A stretch of 64,000 nucleotides of DNA, taken from positions 16,272,041-16,336,040 of the forward strand of contig CM026562.1 in the NCBI GenBank assembly GCA_015143295.1, given 5' to 3'. Position numbers and translations under genes: made by a program. The notes beneath the pieces are model-generated. The model was not told the DNA's origin, made no database searches, and saw only the letters and a list, made by a program, of their open reading frames with translations. Every line of letters begins with the position of its first letter. Within the stretch, counting starts at the first letter, position 1. This DNA comes from Tetracentron sinense (Eukaryota > Streptophyta > Magnoliopsida > Trochodendrales > Trochodendraceae). Positions 22,672 through 34,638 of the stretch are shown here, one piece after another.

Positions 22672-23154
22672 TTGCAACGGATTACCTCTGGCAGATGCCC
22701 GAGATTTACACTCGGCACCACTTTTTGCATGACGTGGGAAGACATTGAATTAGGGTAGTGGTAGCATGCATTGCACATTCCGTTGGGTGGTACAGGCACA
22801 CCTCCCAAGCTCGCCACATGTCCTCTTTGACATCTATTAACTGTGGTTATGATTTATTCATTCTTAGGGTTAAATAATATAATCTTGGTTAGAAAAATAT
22901 TAAAAATAATCATAAGCAAGGTTAATTTAAAAAAAAATAAAATAAGGTTAGATTATTTAACCTTAGGAATGAGTGAATCTTAACCACGGTTAATAGATGT
23001 TAAAAATGACATGTGGTAAAGTTGGGAGGTTTGCATGTACAACTCAACGGATTGTGCAATGCATGCTATCACTCCTATAATTAAATGCCTTCCCACGGGT
23101 AATGAAAAGCCCGAGTGTTAATCTCGAGCATCTGCCAGAGAGAATCCGTTGCCG
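22672..23154. mobile_element. MITE with ~220-bp inverted repeats (Mutator-like)
   Basis: The two halves are reverse complements over about 220 bp each, starting at GCAACGGATT and running through the GATGC(C/T)CGAGAT, GCATGCATTGCACA and CACATGTC blocks. AGAAGAT flanks both sides (22665-22671 and 23155-23161), giving a target duplication of at least 7 bp. The transcript would fold into one long hairpin. No ORF. Confidence 0.75.
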
Positions 23155-23475
23155 AGAAGATCCCATGTCTTAATTTTAAAAAAAATAGCTGGAGAAACCA
23201 TGCACGCGTACTACTCACCAAACTGAAAAATACGTGTCAGTTTCCAAATGACATGTTACTTCTATAATTTTTTTATTTAATTTACTGGCAACTCCGCTAA
23301 AACGCCACATAGCTCTGACTCAAAATTAATCTCTTTCCATTGTAACGAAATCGAGATGGCCGGTCCTCATTGGGCCACGCCCCATAAAATCTTCAAGTTA
23401 AGCTTAATCAGGGTTAAAGGGGGTGTTAAAGGGGACACGAGGACACATAGAAGGAGATGTGTAATACTACCCTTG

Positions 23476-23877
23476 CTAGAGAGTAGAGATAGAAGACAAT
23501 GTATCACCAACAATCTTAAATGTATCTCTACTTGAACAAATATGATAGGAAGAGAAAAAAAGAGAGGACATACTGATTATATGATCAGAGGCTTTTGAAT
23601 CAACGATCAAAGAGGTTTGGGAGCTAAAATAGATGCATTGAGGCAGTGGTTGAGGTACCCGACTGATCAAATGTAGAAGTGGATACAGTTGAGGGTGCAT
23701 CCAATTGGACCATAAAACGTCACATAGCTTCGACCTCACGATGGAGGATTCAACATCGTCTCTGGGACCGTAATGAGGAGGTGGAGGGGTCAAGCCCATA
23801 GAGGTCTGGCCAACCGTGGAGAGATAATGAACAATAGACCCTCCTAGCCCCATGGGGGTTGTGTAAAGGACGTCCAT
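23476..23877 (-). pseudogene. Ty1/copia gag-protease remnant
   Basis: The minus-strand frame contains IVDSKASDHIISMSSLF and a following FKIVGDTLSSIS, the typical copia aspartic-protease neighbourhood (D-S-G-A-S/DH motif). Here the catalytic Asp-Ser-Gly reads Asp-Ser-Lys, so the active site is lost. Integrase and reverse transcriptase are not found to the left, so the element is truncated. Confidence 0.6.
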
Positions 23878-24192
23878 CCCAGTTCCAACACTAATTTCGA
23901 ATGTGTTGTGCTCCTATAGTGATCCACACTCCAACGTGTCTCTATCATTCTTCCCATGACATCCCATTAGACCAACTTCCACGATCTTTGGCACTCCCTC
24001 TTCCACCACTTCTCCCACCTCTCTACAATGTAGAGGCTAAGGTTGATCTCTCTAGAGTCGTTGTACAGTGTGTCATCACATCCCTCCTACTCTTCACATT
24101 CTGAATATAGACAAAGATTAGGCTGAGAGACCTAGGTGGGGGATCTTTAGCTATAATCTGTACGTGAGCATTTTTCATATTCTTGATTCAAC

Positions 24193-24492
24193 CTACAAAA
24201 AACTAAAAAATACAAATCCTCTCAATCCACTCTTGAAGGCAGCAGTGCTAACTAAAGAACTAGGTTGGAAATCACTAATCAGGGTAATGATCACTCTTCG
24301 CATTTGGCCCTTAAGGTGGTATAGTATGTAGCTAAAAACATCTTCCCCTAACAAGTGTGAGAGATCACGTTGAAGCTTGAACAACTGGGCAAATTTTCCC
24401 ACCTCAAAGTAAGTTTGTTCTACTGCATACCACAATTTTTTTTGCTTATTTAGAAACAAGAGCCCAATGCTGATAGCCATAGGAGACAACAT
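24193..24492 (-). pseudogene. Ty1/copia gag remnant
   Basis: The minus-strand frame includes LWYAVEQTYFEVGKFAQLF and LQRDLSHLL, followed by a LKGQMRR stretch, resembling the UBN2-type gag domain of plant copia elements. It lies in the right order between the PBS (25545-25556) and the protease remnant, separated from the leader by the MITE at 24621-25345. Confidence 0.55.
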
Positions 24493-24620
24493 GGAGTTAA
24501 GTAGCTATGACTTCACAGTCAAATTCTCTGATTCCCACATTGCATTCCTATAGTCAGATTCATCTAGCTTCATGGTTCTCCCATTAATGTAACCCATTTC
24601 CCCCTAACTCCACTGTACGC

Positions 24621-25345
24621 CATGGTTCAAAATAGTGGTATCGGTATGAGTATCGTTAAGGTGATTTTAGGACACATATCCGGCGTATCGGTTTGAATCG
24701 CTTGGATATGTTAGAAAAATTAAGATACACTTTGATACGTAAGGAAAAAGTTGGATGCATTACATGAAATTTCTTTAATGCAAATATATCTTAAAAACAA
24801 ATTAAATGAAGTCCCTCAACTATATTTATAACCATACGTATGACAATTATGAATTTTATACGTTAAAAAAGTGAGTATGCGATAAACATGTATGAAAAAA
24901 CAAACCATAGTCCCTTAAGTCATGTGTAGGTCATACAATCTAAATATGAAAGCCTTACATTCAATGATATACACAAGAAAATATTGACTTTACAACCATA
25001 AAGTAAATTATTAGAATAAGAGGTTCTAGGGGTGTTTTACAACACCCAATTGTTCAAATGCTTTGGTTTTATAACGTGCCGATCGATTCTGTAACAATAT
25101 TAGTAGTATCGGCCAATACGGTTACGTATCGGTTGATACTCAATTTTTATTAAAAAAAAATAAAGGGAAAAGGTATAGCAGAGTATCACTGTATCAGCGC
25201 ATATTGGATTGATACACTCTAATATGTAATCAATACTTAGGATTTTTAATGAGTTTATGTGCCAGCATATCGGTAAGCTCCAAAAATCAATACGTATCGT
25301 GGCGATATGCCTCATATGTATCGATACTTTAAAGTTTAATCCATG
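24621..25345. mobile_element. MITE-like element with GTATCGG motifs
   Basis: The ends CATGGTTCAAAATAG (left) and CATGGATTAAACTTTAAAG (right, reverse complement) are imperfect inverted repeats, each followed by repeated TATCGG/CGATAC motifs. It sits inside the copia remnant. Target duplications are not clear. Confidence 0.5.
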
Positions 25346-25544
25346 ATGTATGTACGAGCTGACTGAGTCCATGCTAAGTAGTTACTAGTTAGTATCATCA
25401 AGCTTAATAGAGGTAATTTGAAGGTTTGGGCTATTACTTAGTACCCCTTACATCTCTAGGTCCGTACGACCGATGAAGTCATCAAGGGATTCTTCTCTTT
25501 GTTTTGACTTGGTTGTAAGAGAAAAGACTTTTGTAGTCTTGGTA

Positions 25545-25556
25545 GCTCTGATACCA
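25545..25556 (-). other. Primer-binding site of the copia remnant
   Basis: The reverse complement reads TGGTATCAGAGC, complementary to the 3' end of initiator tRNA-Met. It fixes the minus-strand orientation of the element, with the LTR to its right (from about 25566). Confidence 0.75.
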
Positions 25557-25565
25557 AGTAGATTT

Positions 25566-25790
25566 GCAAGTTCCGGTTTGAAGAGGAGAGAGAGAGTTGG
25601 GCTTACTCTCCTCCTTAAAGAACCTTTATTATGTTGAAAGAAGACAAACAAACAAATGGGCAATACACTAGAGGTCATAAGATCAAAAGTACCTTTACAA
25701 GAAGGTCGCCCTTCGTTGAGCATGGGCTTTGATTATTCAATGTTTTTTTTCCTGATTTCTGTTTTCCTTTGCCTCATCTGCCTGTGAACA
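25566..25790 (-). mobile_element. Probable copia LTR
   Basis: Lies immediately behind the PBS. On the minus strand it would begin TGTTCACAGG at about 25790 and end CTTGCA at 25566. The boundaries are guesses from TG..CA ends only, since the partner LTR is missing. Confidence 0.4.
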
Positions 25791-26336
25791 TCCCATATAG
25801 TTTATTTTTATCTAATATATTGATCTTATTTACCGCTAAAATAAATAATTGCTACAATAGTTGATTCTTAATAGTCATTTCCAGTCTAATGACTGGTTTC
25901 TATTGAAAGAAATACAATAAAAAAAATTGGATGCTTTGGATAGTTTTGGTTAATTACATCTCACATGAAAGTTTTGACATTTGTTCTCCACTTTTCTTGC
26001 ATTATCAGTCTGCTTTTTTTTTTTTTTGGCGAAATGTTTTATGTCTTTTTCTTTTTCCAACAGCAATTTGTGTAAGTTAGTAACTGTAATATCGGGTAAT
26101 TTGAGGAGAAACTAGAAATATAAAAATGGGAGAGAAACGTATTTATCTCCCAACTGTTTTCTGTATAATTATTTTTCTAAATATTGCTTGAAGAGGTAAA
26201 GGTAACTGAACAAATAATGGACCTGGTGTTTTATATGCTCTTTGTTCTTGGTCATTATGGACAGGTCATCCTTTATCCACTCCATTTAAGTCTCTCTTAT
26301 CATTTTTCTGTAGTAAGACATGGTTTTGTGATGTAG

Positions 26337-28290
26337 GAGAAAGATGTTACAAGTTTTGTACCTCCTTTGCATTCAGCTCTTGTGGCTTGCAGCCTTCATT
26401 TATTGACAGGATATATATCTTCTGAGTGGCAAGATCTTGTTCACATTTTGCTTGCACACCCCAAGGTACCCTTTGCAAAGCTACTATCACGGCGAATTGG
26501 TTGTGCCAGACAAATTTGAGTAAACCTAATGTTTAAAGCTGCTAATTTTTTATATTCATGGATATCTTATGCAAGCTCATTTCGTTTTCTTTTTTATCTT
26601 GTTCTTTCAGCTATCCACATGTATGTTTGGTTTTCTTACATATGCTTAGTGTATTAGCTGGATGTTTTGGATAATGTTATATTCAAAGTTCTTAGTTTCT
26701 AAAGACCAACATGCTAATGTACATAACTGGTTATGGAACTTTTTGTGGCAGGTTCATGTTTTTATGGATGTAGCTTTTGATGCTGTTTGTGTGGACATAT
26801 TAGGTTTCTCCAGACCAAGTTGTCACCACAGAACACTGATGTCTTGTGTAAGAAATCCCTTCCTCCAGCTGCTGAACAAACAGTACGAAATCTCTGCCAG
26901 CAATGCGAGGCTTCTTTACAGTTTCTTCAATCCTTGTGCCAACAAAAATTGTTTCGAGGGCGCCTTTTTAGGAATAAGGTTTTGTGTTAGGACACTCTTA
27001 TGTTTGCGAACTTTAATTTTTGAGAGAAGTGTCATTTAACTCTTCTACAGGGTCAGAAAATGAACTTACTAAATGAGAATACTGGAGAGTTACCCATCAG
27101 GTAGACATTACAATCTACAAATGGCATGAAACGTTTCTGTAGTACACAAGGGCTTGGACGCACCAGTCTATAGGGCCTACTTGAGTGATCTCATAGGCCA
27201 GAATCTGTTCGGGCTAGATGATTGTAAGCAAGCAATCCATTCATTGCTTTTGCATTGGGTTGGAAAATCATTGTTACCAATCAAGAAAGAAGTCCACAGA
27301 ATGAGAACATGATATTGGATCAGTCCTGGCTCAGAAGCACTGTTACAAATCTCCCAAGAAATACCCAATTCCTGAGAAGAACATCTAAAGTTTAAAACAT
27401 CGCTTTTATCACGATATTTAAAAATCTCGCGAGAAATATAATTTTCTCTTTTTATCCCGTATATATCGCAAGATTTAACCGAGATTTTAAAAATATCATG
27501 AGAAATACACAATATTGTTGGTTTTATGAATTTTAACTTGATATTTATTACTATTTTCTATAATTTAAATATATTTTTTTAATAATTCCCGAGATTTAGG
27601 TGAGAAATACCTGAAAAAAAAAATTAGATTTCAAAATCTCCCGAGAAAAACTTCGGTCAATAAAAACCCGAGAACGAGATTTGTAACGCTGCTCAGAAGA
27701 TCTCCTATGTGAGACCCAGAGAATGTTTGGTCCCTATCCTGTACTGCAGTGCCATTGGTAGACAACCTTATGGTCTACCTAGATGGGTATCTTGGAACTT
27801 TTTATGACAATAATCCATTGCCTTTTTTTTCATTTTGCTGAAATATCCAATATTGTCACTATCTAGGAAGTATGTAGGGAAGGGGGTGTTCTTTCACTGG
27901 CTCGAGCTGTCTTGAAGTTAGATATTGCACCGCCATATAACGAGATCTCCACAGTTGTGGCTGCTGTATCTAGACTGAAGTCTAAAGTCCTGTCAATTGT
28001 AAGTCCAAAGCAGTGGACATGGTCTTTCATAAACATTTTCTTTTTGAACTCTTTGCCATACTTGAGAATTAAACATTGCTTACTATTTGGTGACATCTCT
28101 GTAAGCAAACTCCATTGGTTTGGCCAGCTAAAATTCTCCTTTGTGCAGCTGTTGCAGCTCTGCGAAGCAGAAAGCCTTTCTTCTCTGGACGAGATTGCTA
28201 GTTCTCCAAGGACCACGTAGTTGGCAAAGTCCGTTGCATTAGAGGTTAGTTCTCAGGAAATGGTGTTGAAGACTGCTATTTGGGAAGGTA
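26337..28290 (+). pseudogene. NDX: Nodulin homeobox (NDX) gene fragment
   Basis: NDX proteins are plant nuclear homeodomain proteins; Arabidopsis NDX binds single-stranded DNA at the FLC antisense R-loop. Four exons match the conserved N-terminal half: 26337-26465 (LHSALVACSLHLLTG, WQDLVHILLAHPK), 26752-26978 (FMDVAFDAVCVDI, then EQTVRNLCQQCEASLQFLQS), 27867-27998 (GGVLSLARAVLKLDIAPPY, STVVAAVSRLKSKVLSI) and 28149-28254 (LLQLCEAESLSSLDEIASSP, LAKSVALE), with GT..AG borders. Damage: two extra bases (TT near 26805) shift exon 2, a TAG stop is at 28218-28220, and homology decays over 28255-28290 (LKTA). Upstream exons and the homeodomain half are absent. A MITE sits in intron 3 and a solo LTR directly downstream. 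The identification is from memory of the family. Confidence 0.75.
27338..27691. mobile_element. hAT-like MITE in the NDX intron
   Basis: The ends CACTGTTACAAATCTC and, reverse-complemented, CAGCGTTACAAATCTC are inverted repeats. A perfect 8-bp duplication CTCAGAAG flanks the element (27330-27337 and 27692-27699). It is 354 bp long, with repeated CGAGATTT motifs inside and no coding. Confidence 0.8.
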
Positions 28291-29259
28291 CCCGTCCCAT
28301 AGACCATTAGGACAATTGTCTAATGACATACCAGCTTGCATTCTGCAAATGCAGAATGGTGGGATTGGGACCCACCATTTAATTGTTCACCTACATAATT
28401 TAGTGCACCATGGTTGAAGATTGACATGGATCAATAATCTACCCTCACTCAAAAACACCTCTTGGAGATCAAAAGACTTAGTCTCCACCTTGAACAAATG
28501 AGCTCTCTTATCCATGAAGACATGATGCTAATAGTGTAACGATCCAGAATTTTAAATAATAAAATTATGTGTTTGTTGGTCCTTAACTGGGGTTAAATAC
28601 TTAAGTGTTTGTTAAATTAATAAAAAGTGGGTTTTGCTCGGATTGAAGTGCACCGAGGAAATCTCAGTATTTTTTGCGAAAATCACATAGTGCGCTGGTA
28701 GACTGTTGGGACACACCCCTATCGTATCGGTTTCGTCAGGTATCATTTCGCGGGACTACGGGGCCATTATGTGATAAAATTGAGAAAAATGGGAAATTTC
28801 TAGATTTTCAGAAATTAAGTGGGACCCAATATCTGTTGGAGATCTCAATAGAAATCCGTGCGGCTGGTACTAATGCTTGCCGATCGGCCATAGGGACTAA
28901 TTTCTGTCGTCTCGGCAGTTAGTTATCTCAAACGAAGAAATGGCAACCTGTTTTGTGTCCGAAATCAGAAAATTAGTGGGTTTTGCAGTTTTCTTCCGGA
29001 CTAAAGTGCAGTTGTCAAAACTCAGTATTTTTTCCCAAAATTTTTACAGTAGATGTTGGACTGTCCCAAGTTTGGTCACCTGAAGTTTCATCACTATTAG
29101 GCGTTATATAGTAGGGTTTCAAAGGATATATGCGTGAAAAATGGGAAAATCCAATCAAACTGGTCATACGAGTCAAAGTGGTTGACTTGGTCAACTACAC
29201 TTTTCCATACCAATGGTTATGTGCTACTATTGCACATGATCTAACCCCCTTTAATGCAT

Positions 29260-29270
29260 ATATAAAAGGG
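29260..29270 (+). promoter_or_regulatory. Possible TATA box of the solo LTR
   Basis: The sequence ATATATAAAAG lies mid-LTR, about 70 bp before a long purine-rich leader, the usual place of the LTR promoter. If right, the LTR reads on the plus strand, in agreement with its TG..CA reading. Confidence 0.4.
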
Positions 29271-30166
29271 GGGCAGCCCCTCATTTATGTTCGTGCAAAA
29301 ACAGCAAACCCATTTTGCTGTCCGTGGGTTTTAGAGAGAGAGTGAGGAGAGAGAAAGAGGAGAGAGAGAAAAGAAGAGAGAAAGAAAGGGGAGTCCACCT
29401 TGGGGTTTTTCGACATCCCCGACGTGTTGGCGACGTTTATTTTCTTCCCTGGCCCCTCGATCAACGTGTAGAGAGAAAATGATAAATCTAGAGAGAGAAA
29501 GTGAAGGTTTGAAGGCGAGGAGCTTCACCTTGGGGTTGATCATCCGCCTGAGCGCGTTGGCAGTGTCCGTTTCGGCCCTAGACGTCTCGAAGTGCACGAA
29601 AGAGGTAAAAACCTCTTATATCTCCTCTTTTCCCTGTTATTTGCTATATTCTTTATGTGGAATGTATGTGCGTTGATGGAAAATGGTTTGAGACCCTGTG
29701 GATGTGTTATGGGAAGGTGGTTGTGCGTGGAAAATGAGTAGAGGGGTGTAGCCCTCGGTCTCGGGTCTCAAAACCCCAGATTTAGACTCATTGTGTAAAA
29801 GGCATGGATGGAAAAAGGGTCGGAAACCCCTATGTGATGTTGTGATTTTTTGTGGACCTTCGAGGAGCCTAGATCGGGTCCCGAGTAAATTGTATTGTCA
29901 CCCTAGGGTGCCGAAAAGTTGTTTTGTAGGTCATATAAGGCTATGGACACATCCATTAGCCTAGAAGCGTTCCCTAACGGGACGGTGTGTTATCGGATTT
30001 GTTACACGGGCGTGAGGCCCGAGTATTTTAGTTAACCAAGCGAGGCTTGAGTTAACTAGGGTTAACCTGTGGTTAGAATACCTAACCAGGGTTAAAGTAT
30101 AATCCTCCGTGACTGATAGTCGGGAGTGGGTGGATTTGATATCCATAGATCCTCTTTGACTAGGTC

Positions 30167-30545
30167 AGGGGAGAACAGATTGTTGTGTTATCTGATAGAT
30201 ATGCCGTACCGAGGCTGAGTTAGTTGGTTGTGATGCCTCTGATACATATATCGTCCGTACTATGACTGAGTCAGATGGTTGTGTTATCTGATAGATATGC
30301 CGTACCGAGGCTGAGTCAGTAGGTTGTGATGCCTCTGATAGATATGCCATCCGTATCGTGGCTGAGTCAGATGGTTGTGTTATCTGATAGATATGTCGTG
30401 AGGATAGAGGTTCCTACCGTGGTTGAGTCAGATGGTTGTGTTGTCTGTGATCTGATAGATATGCCGTGAGAATACAAATCTCCTCCGAAGCTGAGTCAGA
30501 TGGTTGTGTCGTGAGGCTAGAGTTCCTCACCGTGGCTGAGATCAA
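30167..30545. repeat. ~48-bp tandem array within the solo LTR
   Basis: About seven copies built on 'TCTGATAGATATGCCGTxCCGxGGCTGAGTCAGATGGTTGTG'. Early copies are 47-48 bp apart (30191, 30238, 30287); later ones carry an insert and are about 65 bp long. The DNA around 30560-30840 has further 'GAGTCTAxGGACTC' repeats. Confidence 0.85.
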
Positions 30546-31390
30546 CGAATTGTGTTGGTTCTAGCGGGTGAAGGCCCAGATTATGTACGGAGTCTATGGA
30601 CTCAAGGTTGTACGGAGTCTAAGGACTCAAGGTTTGATTTCATTAGGTGTAAGCCTGGTTTGATCTCAATAGTTATCATGGGGGTATGGGATGCCATGGT
30701 AACAAAATTAATGTTAACGGATTTGGAAATGGATAGCGAGTCTACGAACTCTAACTTGGATAATGAGTCTACGGACTCAGGTTGAATACGGGCGAAGGCC
30801 AGTTGATTGAGTCTGTGGACTCAAGGATAGAGTGTGAGCGGTTGTCTGGAAGGGTACCCTAGTGGTGTAAACGATGATTGGATGAACTTGGAAATTGAGG
30901 TTCGGAACATCGAAATAGGGTGTAATAGCCCTGAGTGACCTCAGGTCACGGATTACGATATTATATATTATTATAATATAAGAATTGTATTGCAACACTA
31001 TATCGTTATTGATGATGATGATTGTTACTAGGTGGAAAATAGCCTAATTGGATTGTGGATTTTGCTGGGCTCTATAGCTCACTCCTCTCATTTTGTCTTC
31101 AGATTTGGAATCAGTTGCCGATTTGTAAGGAGTTATACTTGATGGATTCTGAAAGTGTACCGGCGTAGTTGTGGCACCAAAAGTAACAGCTACTGTAGCC
31201 AGTGAGGTAACGTATTTGCTTATGATAGGTTATTGTGATGACCAATTGTTCTTGCTTATGTAAGCTCACTGAAAAGTTGAAAAATCCCTGCATTTTCACC
31301 GGTAAAGTCTTCCGCATGCGTGGTTGTGATGAACGGGCACGCGTCTTGGAACTTTATTTCCCAGGCACGGGTTCGGGGCATCACAAATAG

Positions 31391-34325
31391 TTTTTAGGTT
31401 CCCTGATTTGAGGAAGAGAACCAGCACTACCAATTTCTTCCGTATCTGATCAACGAGAATCTCTCAATCGAAGGTCGAGAGAGATTTTCACACAAACATG
31501 GTAGTTGCCTTGCAGGAAAACGAGCTCAGACTTGCCGGAAGAGTTAAGTCATAATGTGGTCTGCATTTTCAAAACGAGCTCGGGCTGGTTATAAAAACCA
31601 TGTCTTCATGGTTGTGTAAAAAGACTATTGGGCTTATTCTTAAAGGGTTATTGTTCTCTACTTTTAAGTTTTATTGGTTTCTTTTTCAAGTCGGATATAA
31701 TTGACATGTGCAACTCTTGGTGCTCACTGCACTGGATATATGAAGAGCAAATTAGCTTGTTCTGGGCATCATTCATTCAAAAATGCTACATGCTTTGTAT
31801 CACATTGTGGAGATACAATCAACGGCATGCTAGAATTTGGTCACATAATAAATAGAGTTGGGGTACTGTTACTTTCTGTACTTCAACGATGAAGAATTCA
31901 GAATTTAACAGTGTGAATTACTGTCAATTCTATCCAAGGAAACAAAATATAACAGTGTTGAGTCCCACATCAGAGCCACAGTAGGATACTTTTCAACATA
32001 ATGAGACAGGTTTGAAGTTTTTTATACTATTAGCTGACAAGTCGGTTTTCCCCATAACCAGAAATTTAAAATTATTTAGGCTCGATCACTAGTTGGTAAA
32101 GTTAAAAGGTTATCATCTTATATTTCCTTTACCTGATGGTCTTAAATTTTCTACTATAATATGATATCTCCTTGTAATTCCACTGTTCCATGCATAGGCG
32201 ATGGATTTGCAGCAGCAGAAAGAGTGAGAGTTGGTGCTGCCCACCAGGGATTGTTACGTGATAAACAAGTATTTCAGCTCATCCAAAAATAGTTGGGAGT
32301 TGCCCAAACGTTGAACCAGCATTCCAAGACTTCTGGAGTGGTAGATGAATTTTCTAAATAAAATGCTTATTTAATTTTTTTTAAAGGGTAGTAAGATTAC
32401 TCTTTTCCTTATCATAATTTTAATTTAAACATGAACATGGATATATGATATCATATGTCCCCTCACCTAATGATGCAAAATCCGCTTTTTAGCTCCAGAA
32501 AGTAGTTGATTTAGGGTTTACCATTACAAAGGCCTTTGTAACAAAATAACGGCCAATAACTGTTATGAAATAGACAAAAGTCAAAACAATAGCTTCCCGT
32601 GACCATTTGATCCATGACATTGCATTTAATCTCTTACATTGCTTGATCAAAGAAAAAAGGAGTTTTTGCATATGATTACCCATGTTCTTGCAATATGGCA
32701 TATGAGTGCTTCTTTTATGATCACCCATGTTCTTGCAATATGGCATATGAGTGCTCCTTTTAAAACTAAGTCATTCAAGTGCTGCCTATACGAGTTTGGA
32801 AAATGATTCCTCAAACCAAGATTTTAAAACCTGGATCAACCTAGTCAAGGTTGGTTGGTCCAAACCGACCAAACTCTTACTAATCTATTACTTAATACAA
32901 GTTTGGAGAAATTGGATATGGGTCTGCGTCATCTCTTGTGACATGCTAGCCATCTCTTGGCAAACTCTAGTTCACTTTTCCTAGAGGAGTGCCTTCTTTA
33001 TTCTTCTGGGTTCACCTTCTTGTGATCTCACTTCTTATACTTTTGTTCTTTTCATTCATATATATATAATGATTCTGATAGGCTAGAATGGCAAGACAAG
33101 TTTTGTGTTACCCAACATTCCCAAGCCTATTTTAGTGACACACAATTTGGGAAATAAATGTGAGGTTTTTCATATATGGTGCACACATTCCTATGCTAGA
33201 GTGTGATCGTAAAGGCAGTTGAGGCTCACTTTCACTTTCCATTGTTGTGGAGTCTCTAGGACCTGTTCTCTCTGTTGATAATGGTTCCCACCTTGGTTGG
33301 TGCATGGACCCCATGTTAGACTCACCATGAATCCAAGGGCACTTACATGCAAAGGACTGCTATAAGAAAGAGACCCTTGTTCTTTTACGATACCATATAA
33401 TCAAATTCTAGGAAACAGAGAAAGCTCATACCAGAGCTAAAACGGGGCTTATTCAGCAGTCAGCACCCTATGAGCCCATGGCTTAGCTCGTCCAACAAGG
33501 GATGAGAATCTGATCTCCAATCAAACCCTCTGGTTTTCCTTCTTTTCTCTTGTTTTCTATGGTCTGATAAAGGCTTATGGCATGCAAAATCTCATATTAG
33601 AGAGATCCTTGATCTTGTGCTATTGGATTTAGTTGGACGTATTGTTGTGATCACTTGTTCAATCTTGCATGATCATTCGAGGATCAATCAATCTTAACTT
33701 CAATTTCTAATATGAAATCTAGAATTGGATTCAATGTCATTAAACAGCTTATGACCAATTAGATAGAGATCAGTACAAAACTTTTTGTAGACAAGGCAAG
33801 AACCTTGCGGTGTGTGTAAAAAAGACTTTGGACTCTTTGCTTGGAATATGGATCGTCGTGGATAGCATGAAGAAACAATAGGGGTAGGAACAAACTCTAG
33901 GCTTCTTGCTGAAACTGAAAGTATAAGACATTGTGCACATCATTTAGGGGTAGGAGTTGCAAATATCAAGGTGTTCTTTGTAATACTGATGTGGGATATG
34001 AATATTCTCTGGGTAAGTAGGTGCCAGATCGAAGTGTTTGTGCAGCTTAAGTACGGTCTTTGCACAAATCTTATTCTTTTCAATATACCTCATTATTTCC
34101 GATAATAGTTTTAATGGACAGGGCTTATGATAATAGTAATTGAAAACAAATTGAAATTATCTCATAACGTTGACTGAGGGCTGGTAATATTCTTCTCTCA
34201 GTTCCTATTTGGGCTCCCCACCTTCAACTTTTCCCTATGTAGACATCCATGGGACGTATGGAAATTTTGTGCTTATATAGCATTTTATGCTCAAACTAAC
34301 TGTTTCTATCTCTGACTGAAATCAG
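31391..34325. other. Intron-like or intergenic DNA
   Basis: No convincing gene. At 32200-32356 a frame reads AAERVRVGAAHQGLLRDK, is broken by TAG at 32290-32292 and then continues LGVAQTLNQHSKTSGVVDE. It follows a CATAG acceptor-like site and may be a decayed exon. A ~44-bp direct repeat (CCCATGTTCTTGCAATATGG) lies at 32676-32760. Confidence 0.35.
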
Positions 34326-34638
34326 GGGAAGGATTGTAGAAGAACTTGGTGGAAAAACCAGATAGACGGTGGGATAATAGATCGAGTAAGGTACCCATAT
34401 AATTCTGATCTCTCTTTAGTCTTTACAATGTATATTTATCATCTAATCCCACGGTAATAATATTCATTATTCTCTGTTCCTTATTCATATTTGTGTGGTT
34501 TGTATTTTTAGTTCAATAAAAGATCTCCAGACTTCAAACCCAAGGATACTTGTGAAGGGTTATGGCTTGATCGCTCACCAGCTTGGGTACTTCCCAAGTT
34601 GCCTCCTGCAACAAAGCCTAAACAAGATGGTGCTGTTG
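34326..34638 (+). pseudogene. Two unrecognised exons joined by a 126-bp intron
   Basis: Exon a is 34326-34385 (20 codons, ending KNQIDGGIIDR; AG acceptor before it, GTAAGG donor after). Exon b is 34512-34638 (RSPDFKPKDTCEGLWLDRSP then WVLPKLPPATK; AG acceptor, GTAAGA donor). The intron is in phase 0 and the joined frame has no stop. The composition (W, C, P and K in a structured order) looks like real coding sequence rather than chance. I do not recognise the protein, and no start or stop exon was found nearby, so it is either a fragment or part of a gene with long introns. Whether it belongs with the broken frame at 32200-32356 is unknown. Confidence 0.4.

Larger units (their letters stand above)
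28535..31385. mobile_element. Solo LTR, 2851 bp, with 5-bp target duplication
   Basis: Begins TGTAACGATCCAG and ends GGGGCATCACA. Perfect AATAG repeats flank it at 28530-28534 and 31386-31390. No internal region or second LTR is present. It contains a purine-rich tract (29333-29395) that starts just downstream of a possible TATATAAAAG box at 29260-29270, and a tandem array at 30167-30545. The short ORFs inside are not conserved genes. Confidence 0.85.

Noticed and set aside
31628-31892. Overlapping Cys-rich ORFs
   Set aside because: Two frames overlap, no splice borders fit, and neither resembles a known protein.
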